This document shows, piece after piece, positions 16,591 through 24,806 of a stretch of DNA of 64,000 bases. The stretch comes from Agromyces salentinus (GTDB lineage: Bacteria; Actinomycetota; Actinomycetes; Actinomycetales; Microbacteriaceae). The notes beneath the pieces were generated by a model. That model was given only the letters and a program-made list of their open reading frames with translations, did no database searches and was not told where the DNA came from. The stretch spans positions 124,001 through 188,000 of the forward strand of contig NZ_WBIR01000001.1 of assembly GCF_009749395.1 (NCBI RefSeq), read 5' to 3'. Both the position numbers and the translations under genes were made by a program. The first letter of the stretch is position 1. Each line of letters begins with the position of its first letter.

Positions 16591-17544
16591 TCAGGGCCGG
16601 GCGAGCGGCCATTCCATGTTGATGAGCCGCTGGAATGTGTCGTAGCCGGCGCGTGCGAACGCGTTCGCCATGGGCACGTTGCCGACATCAGTCGAGGCGC
16701 GGATGTGGGGCGCGTCCGCTTCGGCGAGAACGCGTGTGCCCTCGGTGAGGATGCCGTCGATGTAGCCGTTGCCGCGATACTCGGGCAGTACGCCGACGTA
16801 CGCGATGATGTGGTGGTACGAGTTACGTGCTGGGAAGACGAAGCCAACGGCGCCGCCCGCGCTATCGAGGGCGACTCGCCACCACTGCCGAGGCGTCAGG
16901 TATTGCGCGAACTCCTCGTCGAATTGGGTGAGTGCGACCTCGCGCGGTGAGCGGTGGCTCAGCTCACCGCGGCTGTGCGCATCGAGCGTGCCGGTGAGCG
17001 CGCGCGTCGTCAGGTCGAGCACCTCGTGCTCATCTTCGAAGGCGCGGAAGCTCAGACGGCGATCCACGGCCGGGATTCGGGTCGTCGGCTCCCACTCCAA
17101 GCGCAGCCGTTCGACGACGAATCGGGCGCCGGATGCCTCGAGCAGGGCCATGATCGTCTCGGTCGCGCGGCGCTCGGCCGGGCGATCGCGCCAGTCGGCC
17201 GGCAGGTACCGGGCGAACTCGGGTGGAGTCGCCTGGCCCGCGATCACCTCACCGCGGGCGGCGCCGAGCAGGGCAGCTCCGACCGCGCGCTGCTCGTCGT
17301 CGGAGAGCGCGTCGTCGAGGTCGAAGATGTCGAACTGCGTGGCATCCGTCGCACCTTTCGGGCTCCAGAGCGCGAGTCGACCGAGCAGGTGGCCCTCGTG
17401 AATCGCGAGCCAGGTCCACTCGAGGCGACGGCGCCCCAGCTCGAGATCGTCGGCGATCTCGTCGTTCAGCGCATACGGGATGCGATTGAAGAGCTCGATC
17501 TCATGCGTGCCGCCGAGATGGCGGATGTCGAAGGCGATGCTCAT
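16591..17544 (-). CDS. GNAT family N-acetyltransferase (double-domain length)
   Basis: A 317-residue protein. The C-terminal GNAT domain shows VGVLPEYRGNGYIDGIL (acetyl-CoA loop) and NVPMANAFARAGY (motif B); the N-terminal half resembles a degenerate first GNAT domain. Substrate unknown. The ATG overlaps the stop of the upstream reductase gene (ATGA), so they form one operon behind a TetR-type palindrome. Confidence 0.85.
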   Translation of the reverse strand: MSIAFDIRHLGGTHEIELFNRIPYALNDEIADDLELGRRRLEWTWLAIHEGHLLGRLALWSPKGATDATQFDIFDLDDALSDDEQRAVGAALLGAARGEVIAGQATPPEFARYLPADWRDRPAERRATETIMALLEASGARFVVERLRLEWEPTTRIPAVDRRLSFRAFEDEHEVLDLTTRALTGTLDAHSRGELSHRSPREVALTQFDEEFAQYLTPRQWWRVALDSAGGAVGFVFPARNSYHHIIAYVGVLPEYRGNGYIDGILTEGTRVLAEADAPHIRASTDVGNVPMANAFARAGYDTFQRLINMEWPLARP

Positions 17545-18158
17545 GCGTCGGCCGCCGATGCCCCGATCGGTGCCGCGGCATCCGTTCGGATCCTGGAGTA
17601 CCACTCGACGACGTTGCCGCCCTCGAACGAGCGCACCTCGTCGAGTGCGAACGCGGTTGGGCTGAACTCGGGACCGAAGGCGGGCCGGCCCGCGCCGGCG
17701 ACCACCGGGTAGCGCTTGATCACGAGCCGGTCGATCTCGTCGAGCAACTGGCCCGCGAGAACGCCGCCGCCCGCGAGGTACATGTCGAACGGCGAGTCCT
17801 CCTCCTTCAGGGCCCGCACCGCGGCGATCGGGTCGCTCGCCACCATCGTGACCGCCGGATCGAGCTGTTCGAGACCGCGCGAGACGACGAACTGGCGCAG
17901 GTGCGCGTACGGCGAGGTGATGCCGAGCTGGAGCCCTGGTTCGTAGGTGCGGCGACCCATGACGATGGTGTCGAAGCGCGTGAGCGGGGCATCCGCGATG
18001 CCGAGCTGTGCCCGTGCGTGGCTGGGCAGGGCATCGCCGTAGTCGCCGACCATCCAAGCCATGTAGTCGTCGGAGCCGGGGAAGAAGTCGACCTCGTCGT
18101 CGGGGCCGGCGATGAAGCCGTCGATGGAGAGGGAGATGTAGTACGTGAGGTTTCGCAT
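17541..18158 (-). CDS. dihydrofolate reductase-family protein (RibD C-terminal type)
   Basis: A 205-residue protein of the RibD_C/DHFR-like superfamily. YISLSIDGFIAGPDDEVDFF is the usual N-terminus; a TIVMGRRTYE motif lies near 67 and YLAGGGVLAGQLLDEIDRL near 125, forming the NADPH site. Members are NADPH-dependent reductases; they are often called DHFR but are not folate enzymes. First gene of a two-gene operon whose promoter overlaps the palindrome at 18185-18206, and divergent from a disabled TetR repressor. Confidence 0.87.
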   Translation of the reverse strand: MRNLTYYISLSIDGFIAGPDDEVDFFPGSDDYMAWMVGDYGDALPSHARAQLGIADAPLTRFDTIVMGRRTYEPGLQLGITSPYAHLRQFVVSRGLEQLDPAVTMVASDPIAAVRALKEEDSPFDMYLAGGGVLAGQLLDEIDRLVIKRYPVVAGAGRPAFGPEFSPTAFALDEVRSFEGGNVVEWYSRIRTDAAAPIGASAADA

Positions 18159-18184
18159 GGGTCCTTCGTGTCGGAGCGGGATTC

Positions 18185-18206
18185 AACCACTATACCCATA
18201 GTGGTT
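18185..18206. promoter_or_regulatory. TetR-type operator
   Basis: A perfect inverted repeat AACCACTAT / ATAGTGGTT with a 4-nt ACCC spacer, located between the reductase gene and the divergent TetR remnant. Its size and position are those of an autoregulatory TetR operator. Confidence 0.7.
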
Positions 18207-18232
18207 TGGGCGTCAAGAGCGTGGGGTTCGTG

Positions 18233-18459
18233 ATGGCGAGGAACGTCGAGCGACGGCACCGGCTGCTGGATGCGGCGGTCGAGGTGATCGCGGTCGAGGG
18301 CGGGCGCGGGCTCACCTTTGGCGCGGTCGACCGGGAGGCGGCCGTTCCTTCCGGCACGCATCCAACTACTTCGCGTCGCGGGACCAGCTGCTGGCCGAGC
18401 TCGCCGAGCACGTCTTCGTCCGGCTCGCGCCCGATCGCGCCGCGCCGCGGTGGGTTTGA
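18233..18459 (+). pseudogene. TetR-family repressor, frameshifted and truncated
   Basis: The first 40 residues are a normal TetR DNA-binding domain (RRHRLLDAAVEVIAVEGGRG and LTFGAVDREAAVPSGT). One base is then missing. The continuation ASNYFASRDQLLAELAEH is in the shifted frame and stops at 18459, so the whole ligand-binding domain (about 120 residues) is also absent. The protein cannot form a functional dimer. Its operator and the divergent reductase/acetyltransferase operon remain intact. Confidence 0.82.
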
Positions 18460-18499
18460 CTCACGCTGCCAGAGTCATCGGGTGCTATGAACTCGCGAC

Positions 18500-18520
18500 T
18501 TGACCTGGAGCGCGCTCCAG
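18500..18520 (+). promoter_or_regulatory. MerR-type promoter/operator of the aldo/keto reductase
   Basis: TTGACC (18500-18505) is directly joined to the perfect palindrome CTGGAGCGCGCTCCAG (18505-18520), placed in the spacer as in MerR-activated promoters. The same CCTGGAGC/GCTCCAGG core recurs in front of the nearby MerR gene. Confidence 0.7.
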
Positions 18521-18536
18521 AAAAGAGACTGACGTC

Positions 18537-19475
18537 ATGACCACACCAAAGATGGCACTCGGGACGATGTACTTCGGCACCACAGTGGATGAACGGGCCG
18601 CGTTCTCGATCCTCGATCGGTACGCCGACCTGGGCGGATCGTTCATCGACACGTCGGACAACTACAGCTTCTGGACCTCCGAGACCGGCTTCGGTGGCCA
18701 GAGCGAGGCGCTGCTGGGCCGCTGGCTGGCGTCAAACCCCGGAGTCCGCGTCCGCCTCAGTACCAAGGTCGGCGCGCAGCCCACCCGGCTCGGCGGATTT
18801 CCCGACCACGTCGAGGGGCTGCGCGAGGACGCCGTGCGCGAAGCCATGGCGAAGAGCCTGGACCGGCTGGGCGTTGACGGCGTGGACCTGTATTGGGCGC
18901 ATGTCGAGGACCCGACCGTTCCCGTGCAGGCCCTGGTCGAGACGTTCGGCGGCCTGGTCAGCGAAGGCCTGACCTCTCGCTGGGGCGTGTCCAACCACCC
19001 GTCCTGGCTACTCGAACGGATCCGCGCCACCGCCGAACACGCCGGCCTCCCGCAACCGAGCGCCTACCAGGAGCGCTACTCCTACATTCAGCCCGCGGGG
19101 GGCATGGACGTGGCCGGCCAGCCGATCCCGCTCGGGATGCTGGCACCGGACGGCCTCGACTTCCTGCAACGCAACCCTTCGTTCGACGGGTGGGTCTACA
19201 CGGCCACCCTCCAGGGCCGGTACGACCGCAAGGACCGCCCACTCGAGATCGAGTACCAACATCCCGGCACCGAACGCCGGCTCGCAGCGCTCGCACGGGT
19301 CGCCGATTCGCGCGGACTCCAACCCGGCCAGGTCGTGCTCGCATGGTTGGCCTCCGGAAGCCCGGCGTTGACGCCGATCGTCGGCGTCAGCAGTGTCGAA
19401 CAGGTCGAGCAGGCTGTCGAAGGAGCATCCACCGTTCTCACCCACGACGAGCTGTCGGCGCTGGACACCGCATAG
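18537..19475 (+). CDS. aldo/keto reductase
   Basis: A 312-residue TIM-barrel oxidoreductase. Catalytic-site motifs FIDTSDNYSFW (Asp, Tyr) near 38 and VDLYWAHVEDP (His) near 117, plus a GVSNHPSWLL strand near 151 and a C-terminal PIVGVSSVEQVEQAV NADPH-binding loop, identify the AKR superfamily. It should reduce carbonyl compounds with NADPH. Transcribed from a MerR-type promoter; the MerR regulator is encoded convergently downstream. Confidence 0.92.
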   Translation: MTTPKMALGTMYFGTTVDERAAFSILDRYADLGGSFIDTSDNYSFWTSETGFGGQSEALLGRWLASNPGVRVRLSTKVGAQPTRLGGFPDHVEGLREDAVREAMAKSLDRLGVDGVDLYWAHVEDPTVPVQALVETFGGLVSEGLTSRWGVSNHPSWLLERIRATAEHAGLPQPSAYQERYSYIQPAGGMDVAGQPIPLGMLAPDGLDFLQRNPSFDGWVYTATLQGRYDRKDRPLEIEYQHPGTERRLAALARVADSRGLQPGQVVLAWLASGSPALTPIVGVSSVEQVEQAVEGASTVLTHDELSALDTA

Positions 19476-19509
19476 GGGACGCCGGCCCAGCGCCGGTTCC
19501 GCAGCCGGG

Positions 19510-19893
19510 TCACGCCATGGCATCGCCCATCCGACGGAGTTCCCCGCGGTACCAGGCTGCCTTCTCCTCAACTCGCGCGAGGAACACCTCGAACTCGGCG
19601 ATCCGCGTACGAATGGAGACTGCGTGCGTCTCAAGCAAGGCGAGCCGCTCCGGCATCGTGGTGTCGTTGCGGCTCAACTCGCCATACTGACGCAGCTGCT
19701 CGATCGACATGCCGGTGTCCCGCAGGCAACGCAGGAACCCGAGCATCCAGAGGTCGGATTCGCTGTATACGCGCCGGCCACTGGCGTTGCGCTCGATGCG
19801 CGGCAGGATGCCTTCTCGCTCGTAGTACCGCAGCGTATCGATGCTGAACCCGGACTGCGCGACTGCCTCCGCCGGCGTGTAGGTCGTCATCAC
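19510..19893 (-). CDS. MerR-family transcriptional regulator
   Basis: A 127-residue regulator: N-terminal winged HTH (YTPAEAVAQSGFSIDTLRYY, then EREGILPRIERNASGRRVY) and a dimerisation helix (RLALLETHAVSIRTRIAEF). No C-terminal effector domain or Cys cluster is present, so the signal is unknown. It very likely controls the aldo/keto reductase and itself, since both promoters carry the same palindrome. The start is a GTG or the adjacent ATG at 19890. Confidence 0.9.
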   Translation of the reverse strand: MMTTYTPAEAVAQSGFSIDTLRYYEREGILPRIERNASGRRVYSESDLWMLGFLRCLRDTGMSIEQLRQYGELSRNDTTMPERLALLETHAVSIRTRIAEFEVFLARVEEKAAWYRGELRRMGDAMA

Positions 19894-19905
19894 CAGACCC
19901 TAACA

Positions 19906-19932
19906 GCCTGCCTGGAGCGGCTCCAGGCAGGC
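19906..19932. promoter_or_regulatory. MerR autoregulatory operator
   Basis: A perfect 13-bp inverted repeat, GCCTGCCTGGAGC and GCTCCAGGCAGGC, around a single G. It lies 13 bp upstream of the MerR start and shares CCTGGAGC-GCTCCAG with the site at 18505-18520. Confidence 0.7.
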
Positions 19933-20020
19933 ATCGTCGGTCCGGACCAAAAAAATGGAGAGAGCGAGGCCGGCCTTCGGGTCCTCTACGTCGCACAGAC
20001 TCGAGGGACCACGAGAGGCC

Positions 20021-20374
20021 TCAGCCCGGAACCCGGTCGAGGAAGCCGAGCACCTGGTCGATGCGTCCAGCATCGTCGGTCGTGACGACGTCGAATCCGA
20101 TGACCACAGGTTCAGCGTTGGCCGGCCCGAGCCCCCACTGGAACCGGACCTGACGGTGGTGCGCGTCGGGTTCACCGACGAGCGAGAAGACGAAGCCAGG
20201 GAACTGTCCCCGCACGGCCGCGATCGTGGCCCCGACCGCGTCGCGGCCTACAGCTTCGGCGAGGGGATCGATGTACGAAGCGGTTTCAGCCCAGTGCTCA
20301 CCGAGCAATTGCGAGCGGGTTGCATCATCGCCAGCATTCCAGGTGGCGAGATAGCTTTCGAGAACGGTGTTCAT
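20021..20374 (-). CDS. SnoaL-like (NTF2-fold) protein
   Basis: A 117-residue NTF2-fold protein: LESYLATWNAGDDATRSQLL at the start, YIDPLAEAVGRDAVGATI and VRFQWGLGPANAEPVVIG along the curved sheet. This SnoaL-like group is mostly uncharacterised. GGAAGGAA precedes the ATG at 20374, which is preferred over a longer frame. Divergent from the XRE regulator, a pairing that suggests regulation by it. Confidence 0.82.
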   Translation of the reverse strand: MNTVLESYLATWNAGDDATRSQLLGEHWAETASYIDPLAEAVGRDAVGATIAAVRGQFPGFVFSLVGEPDAHHRQVRFQWGLGPANAEPVVIGFDVVTTDDAGRIDQVLGFLDRVPG

Positions 20375-20508
20375 CGGGCGTTCCTTCCGGTGAGTTGCAC
20401 GGCCTCGTGCCGCGGCGTTGAAGCCCATCGTCCGCGTTCGCAGGGCTGCAAGTCGATTACCTCCGACGTCATCGGCATGAAGCACGAGCGTCGCTAGAGT
20501 CGGGAACC

Positions 20509-21300
20509 ATGACCGCCACACAGGACGCCGACATCGGAAGCCTGCTCCGCGGGTGGCGAGAGCGCCGCCGACTCAGCCAGCTCGACCTGGCGTCACGAGC
20601 AGAGGTCTCCACACGGCACCTCAGCTTCGTCGAAACCGGGAAATCCAACCCCACCCGCGAGATGATCCACCGGCTCGCGACGCACCTCGACGTACCGCTG
20701 CGGGAGCGAAATCACTTGCTGCTGTCGGCGGGCTTTGCCCCGCAGCATCCCGAACGTCGTCTCGACGCACCTGAGCTTCTCGCGGTGAGCGCGGCGCTGG
20801 GTCAAATCCTCGACGCGCATCTGCCGAACCCCGCCCTCGTGCTCGACCGGTGGTGGGACGTAATCGATCGCAATTCGGCCACCGACCTCCTGCTCGAGGG
20901 TTGTTCCGCTCACCTGCTCGACCCCCCGGTCAATGCCGTGCGGCTTTCTCTGCATCCCGAGGGACTCGCTCCACGCATCCGCAACCTCGGCCAATGGCGC
21001 TCGCATCTCATCGGTCAGGTCACGGCTCGAGCTCAGCGCACGGGCGACGCGCGTCTTCGCGCTCTCGCCGACGAAGTGACTGCGTACCCGGGCGACGCGG
21101 CCGGTACGCCCGGCGCCGGCGATGTCGTGGTCCCACTCAACCTCACTACGCAACGAGGCGACCTGAGCTTCTTCAGCATCTCGGCCGCAGTCGAATCGGC
21201 CCTCGACGTGACCGTCGACGAACTTCGTATCGAGACCTTCTACCCGGCCGACGAAGCGACCACCCGACACCTCAACCGGGAGGGCACCGGGAGAACGTAG
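20509..21300 (+). CDS. XRE-family regulator with MmyB-like ligand domain
   Basis: A 263-residue regulator: HTH_31/XRE domain at 10-66 (LLRGWRERRRLSQLDLASRA followed by SFVETGKSNPT), then a C-terminal MmyB-like, PAS-related domain (VLDRWWDVIDRNSATDLLLEG; RHLNREG at the end). Such proteins typically repress a divergent small-molecule enzyme gene. TAGAGT at 20495-20500 lies 8 nt before the ATG. Confidence 0.9.
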   Translation: MTATQDADIGSLLRGWRERRRLSQLDLASRAEVSTRHLSFVETGKSNPTREMIHRLATHLDVPLRERNHLLLSAGFAPQHPERRLDAPELLAVSAALGQILDAHLPNPALVLDRWWDVIDRNSATDLLLEGCSAHLLDPPVNAVRLSLHPEGLAPRIRNLGQWRSHLIGQVTARAQRTGDARLRALADEVTAYPGDAAGTPGAGDVVVPLNLTTQRGDLSFFSISAAVESALDVTVDELRIETFYPADEATTRHLNREGTGRT

Positions 21301-21465
21301 CGGCGGCGGGGCGCGCGTTCTTTCCATGACCGTTTGCAGGCCGGCACGCACGTCGATAGTGACGGCCCAGGGCGGCCCACCTGTCGCACCGGCTTCGGCG
21401 TCTGAGCGCCGTTGAGCTCAAGTTCGACGGATGGAGCCTTCCTCGCAGAAAAAGTGACCGAGTCC

Positions 21466-21609
21466 TCAAGGCATCTCTTCCATCCGCGACCTGCCCGTGA
21501 GCGGATCCACCCGCCGGCAGGCAGCCAATGTGATGGTCGGGTACGCCGCTGCCGCTCGGGCGAGCTCGTGGCAGACTCTGAAGGACTTCGCATCGATGAG
21601 GATGCCCAT
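21466..21609 (-). CDS. 47-residue hypothetical ORF or remnant
   Basis: A short reverse-strand frame (ILIDAKSFRVCHELARAAAA followed by YPTITLAACRRVDP) with protein-like composition, unlike the Arg/Ser-rich shadows around it, and no recognised family. It lies in the promoter area of the LysE gene and ends without a normal partner, so a fragment of a lost gene is as likely as a small protein. The rest of 21301-21631 shows nothing else. Confidence 0.3.
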   Translation of the reverse strand: MGILIDAKSFRVCHELARAAAAYPTITLAACRRVDPLTGRSRMEEMP

Positions 21610-21631
21610 CTGATCTCGCGAAGGAAAGTTC

Positions 21632-22279
21632 ATGATCTCGTTGGCTGCCGCTTCCGGTATCGCGCTCGTCGAGCTGGGGTTGGCGCTCACCCCAGGCCCG
21701 AACATGATGTACCTCGTCTCGCGCAGCATCAGTCAAGGGTGGCGTGCAGGCATGACCTCCCTCGCTGGTACCGCGCTCGGATTCGTCGTCTACATGGCAA
21801 TGGCGAATCTCGGGCTCGCGGCGGTGTTCTTCGTGGTCCCGTGGCTGTTCATCGCGCTGAAGGTCGTGGGCGCCCTCTACCTTCTCTGGCTGGCCTACAA
21901 GACCCTCCGCCCCGGCGGCAGGTCACTGTTCGAGACGAGTGCGCTTCCTCGAGACTCCACGGGCAAGCTCTTCCGCATGGGGCTGGTCACGAACCTGCTC
22001 AATCCCAAGGTCGCGATCCTGTATCTGGCGCTGATCCCGCAGTTCATCGATCCGGGTGCCGGGAGCGTGGTCGCCCAGGGGTTCCAACTCGGCGCGATAC
22101 AGATCTTGGTCGGCGTGACGGTGAATGCGGCAATCATCCTCGCTGCAGGGTCAATCGCGGTCTTCCTTCAGGGCAAGCCCGCGTGGATGCGTTGGCAGAA
22201 GTGGGCCACCGGCACGCTCCTCGGCGCCATCGGGATCAAGCTGGCGATCGACGCGCCCACGCCCGCGGCATCCAGCTAG
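21632..22279 (+). CDS. LysE/RhtB-family exporter
   Basis: A 215-residue six-TM protein. GLALTPGPNMMYLVSRSIS at 17-35 is the LysE/RhtB signature and GLVTNLLNPKVAILYLALIP is the conserved loop near 120. It should export an amino acid or derivative from the cytoplasm. AAGGAAAG lies just upstream of the ATG. Confidence 0.92.
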   Translation: MISLAAASGIALVELGLALTPGPNMMYLVSRSISQGWRAGMTSLAGTALGFVVYMAMANLGLAAVFFVVPWLFIALKVVGALYLLWLAYKTLRPGGRSLFETSALPRDSTGKLFRMGLVTNLLNPKVAILYLALIPQFIDPGAGSVVAQGFQLGAIQILVGVTVNAAIILAAGSIAVFLQGKPAWMRWQKWATGTLLGAIGIKLAIDAPTPAASS

Positions 22280-22336
22280 CGGCACCGAGAAGGGCAAAGG
22301 CGACGGCTACTGGAGATCTGCCCGCAGACCTATCCA

Positions 22337-22609
22337 TCAGTGCGATGCGCTCCCGTTCGACAACTGGGGCGTGAATCGCAGCACGTTCGTGTCCCTGCCG
22401 ACGAACCCGACCGCTTCGTAGAGCCGCAGTGTTGACTCGCGCGAGGGGCGTGACGTGAGATCGAGTGTCCGGAGTTCGCGCTCCGTCGCGAGTTCCCTCA
22501 GCGGCTCGAGCAGCAGTCGCGCGATGCCCCTGCCTCGCATCGATTCGTCGACCACGACGTCTTCGACGTGCCCGCGCCAACCGGTGGGTAGCGGCAGGGT
22601 GACCGACTG
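22337..22609 (-). pseudogene. GNAT acetyltransferase fragment
   Basis: Only the second half of a GNAT domain is left: WRGHVEDVVVDESMRGRGIA (acetyl-CoA loop) and TLRLYEAVGFVGRDTNVLR (motif B). An in-frame stop (complement of 22610-22612) directly precedes it, and no N-terminal half is found in any frame. A GTG at 22555 could start a 72-residue peptide, but it would not fold as a complete domain. Confidence 0.65.
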
Positions 22610-22625
22610 TCAGCGTGCCGCATGA

Positions 22626-23213
22626 TCATCCGTCGGCGGGCTGGGGCTCGTGAGCGATGTCCCTAGCCCGAAACAGCAACACGGCGAAGACGAGGAAGAT
22701 GCCGGCGCCGATCCATCCGCTGACTGCGCCGAGGTTGGGCAGCAAGAACAGGGTGATCGCGCCGAGCGCAACGAGCGCACCTGCAAGAACTGCGAACAAC
22801 GTCATGCCGTAGAGCGAGATGAACACAAGGTAATGCGCGCCGACGATGATGAGCGAGGCCGGGAAGAAGAGGAGCGGCTCGTACGTGCCGAGCACGATCG
22901 CAACGAGGAGTCCGAGCGGCACGGTGAACGCGGATTGCATCGCCAAAGCGGCAGAGGGATGACCCTTCGGGAGCGCAACGGGGCCACCTATGAACTTCAG
23001 GACGAGCGCTGCCGACGGGAAGATCAACATGCCACCGAAGAACAGCACAGCCATGCCGGCGGCAGGTGAAACCCAGGAGAAGACCGCAGCCGCGACGGCC
23101 CAGATGATCGAGGAGACGAGCGGCCCAGAGAAGCCGCCACGGTAGGTACGCCTCACGTCGGCTTGGGCTTGCAGAACGTCCACGTCGGTCCTCATCCATT
23201 CGGGCCGAGTCAC
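22626..23213 (-). CDS. multi-pass membrane protein of unknown function
   Basis: A 195-residue protein with a short soluble N-terminus and six likely TM helices (from about residue 30 on), including SSIIWAVAAAVFSWVSPAAG and YLVFISLYGMTLFAVLAGAL. It looks like one of the uncharacterised DUF membrane families (possibly DUF7010-like), but I cannot confirm this. Start may be the GTG shown or the ATG six codons on. Confidence 0.7.
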   Translation of the reverse strand: MTRPEWMRTDVDVLQAQADVRRTYRGGFSGPLVSSIIWAVAAAVFSWVSPAAGMAVLFFGGMLIFPSAALVLKFIGGPVALPKGHPSAALAMQSAFTVPLGLLVAIVLGTYEPLLFFPASLIIVGAHYLVFISLYGMTLFAVLAGALVALGAITLFLLPNLGAVSGWIGAGIFLVFAVLLFRARDIAHEPQPADG

Positions 23214-23393
23214 CTACGGCAGATGCGTCAACGCTCATCAGAACGCGCCCGACCAATCATGGCGTAATGCCGCGCCGCCGCTCTCGCGGTCATGGGCCGC
23301 ACCTCCTGCATGGATCGGTATCCGGGCGTGTCGCTGGGCCGATGATGTCGCGGGAAGGGCGGCAATGTCAGGCTGGAAGGCGGCGCTCCTACG

Positions 23394-23996
23394 TCACACG
23401 GCGGACAGCACACTGAGAGCGGCCAGGACCACCCATGCCAGGTAGGCGAGGAGGCAGAACCTGTCCGGCCATCCGATTCGGATCTGAGGCGAGCCGCCCT
23501 GCCCGTGGGCTGGGGCTACGGCGATGAGGAACCACACCAGGCCGGCGAACGGAACAACGGAGGCGATCGCCAGTGTCCAGCCGAGCGCGGTCGCCACCCC
23601 GACCCCCGCGAGCAGCGCGGCAGGGGGGAAGCCGGCGAGCAACACTGCGCCGAGCATCGTGTGCGCCTTGCCCACGGAGGTGGCCTGAGCGCGCGGAGTC
23701 ATGATCGGATCGGCGTCGATGAACGCGGCACCGAGCGCGCCGATCGCGACGGCGGCCAGGCTGATGGTCCACGCGCCGCCGAACGGCCACAACGCGACAC
23801 CCGTCGCAGCAAGGCAGATGGCCATCGTGACGAAGGCGACGCGCATCACCCACCCGTATCGCCCCAGGGAGTATTCGCTGATCATCCGCCAGGAAGGGTC
23901 GTATTCGGGCTTGAGTACGTGAAGGAGCGCGATCAGCCCCGCCGTGATCCCGCCCGCGACGAGCGCCGTCACAGATGCGATGGCAGCGACACTCAA
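23394..23996 (-). CDS. DUF998 family membrane protein
   Basis: A 200-residue, six-TM protein. HVLKPEYDPSWRMISEYSLG followed by RYGWVM after the first helix is the DUF998 signature, and FIDADPIMTP and GKAHTMLGA follow at the expected places. Function unknown. A TTG start at 23996 is preferred because GGAGGT lies 8 nt upstream. Confidence 0.85.
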   Translation of the reverse strand: MSVAAIASVTALVAGGITAGLIALLHVLKPEYDPSWRMISEYSLGRYGWVMRVAFVTMAICLAATGVALWPFGGAWTISLAAVAIGALGAAFIDADPIMTPRAQATSVGKAHTMLGAVLLAGFPPAALLAGVGVATALGWTLAIASVVPFAGLVWFLIAVAPAHGQGGSPQIRIGWPDRFCLLAYLAWVVLAALSVLSAV

Positions 23997-24393
23997 CCGG
24001 CCTTACCTCCAGCGACCACGGACATCCTCCTGCTCGGCACTCTATCCGCGAAGAGCTCGCGGCTCCGGGGCGCAAGTGCGGGTTGAAGCACCCGGCATGG
24101 TGCCACTTGGCGGCGGCAGGAGGCCCCACATTTGTTGGGGCCGACACAATCGAGAGCGCCTCTCAATCTTGGCGGAGGGGTCCCTCGCAGTCTTGACCGA
24201 CCATGCGTGAACCTGGTGGCGCGACCTGAGGTCGTCGAACACCTCATCGGGAACGGCATCGCGAATGCATGCACGACGTCTCTGCCCATTCGTACCGGGC
24301 CATCAGCGCAGCGGCTGGAGGTCGCCCAGTTGCAGGATTGCTTCGTTGGCTGCGACGGCACGTTGCCGGGCGATCCGAGCGGACCCGAATCCG
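23997..24393. other. 400-bp region without a supported gene
   Basis: No frame has a convincing product. One hairpin is present: GGCCCCA (24122-24128) and TGGGGCC (24136-24142) with a 7-nt loop, without a T-tract. A conserved-looking but unidentifiable frame (PTNVGPPAAAKWHHAGCFNP on the reverse strand) spans it. This could be decayed sequence or a structured RNA; I cannot decide. Confidence 0.4.
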
Positions 24394-24786
24394 CTATCTC
24401 TCGGTCAACCAGGCTCGGATGACCGCGATGACCGCGCGGCTTCTCTCGGCGAGCTCACTGGTGGCCGGCAAAGCAAGACTGGCTCGAATGTTGGAGTGCC
24501 ATGCGAGCAGCCCCTCGGGATCGCCCGCGAACGACGGAGCGGCGTCTTTGTCTTCAGCGCGCTGGGTGCCGAAGTGAAGAATGAGCCGTACTGGTCCTTT
24601 GCCTGCGGCGTTGATCGTGAGCCGGTCCATGCCGTGCAGCGTGTAATTGGGCGAGTTCCACTTGATGATCTCGATGAGTGCGGGTTCAGCCTCCCGTATG
24701 AGCGAACGCATGGATTCGACATCGGCGCGGCGCTCTGGTGTCTGCGCAGCGAGGAACTCGTCGACGGTGACGAACGCAGCAGGCAT
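24394..24786 (-). CDS. DUF1801 family protein
   Basis: A 130-residue protein of the YdhG/YjhB-like DUF1801 fold: TVDEFLAAQTPERRADVESM, EIIKWNSPNYTLHGMDRLTI (the conserved W-P-Y core) and a C-terminal helix RSRAVIAVIRAWL. Some members are iron-chaperone-like; most are unassigned. TAGCAT lies 6 nt upstream of the ATG (complement of 24793-24798), so it is leaderless. Confidence 0.85.
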   Translation of the reverse strand: MPAAFVTVDEFLAAQTPERRADVESMRSLIREAEPALIEIIKWNSPNYTLHGMDRLTINAAGKGPVRLILHFGTQRAEDKDAAPSFAGDPEGLLAWHSNIRASLALPATSELAERSRAVIAVIRAWLTER

Positions 24787-24806
24787 GCCGCGATGCTAGC
24801 GCCGTC

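Noticed and set aside
24060..24145. tRNA or tmRNA-like gene around the GGCCCCA hairpin
   Set aside because: No cloverleaf, T-loop or acceptor stem could be traced; only one 7-bp hairpin is present.
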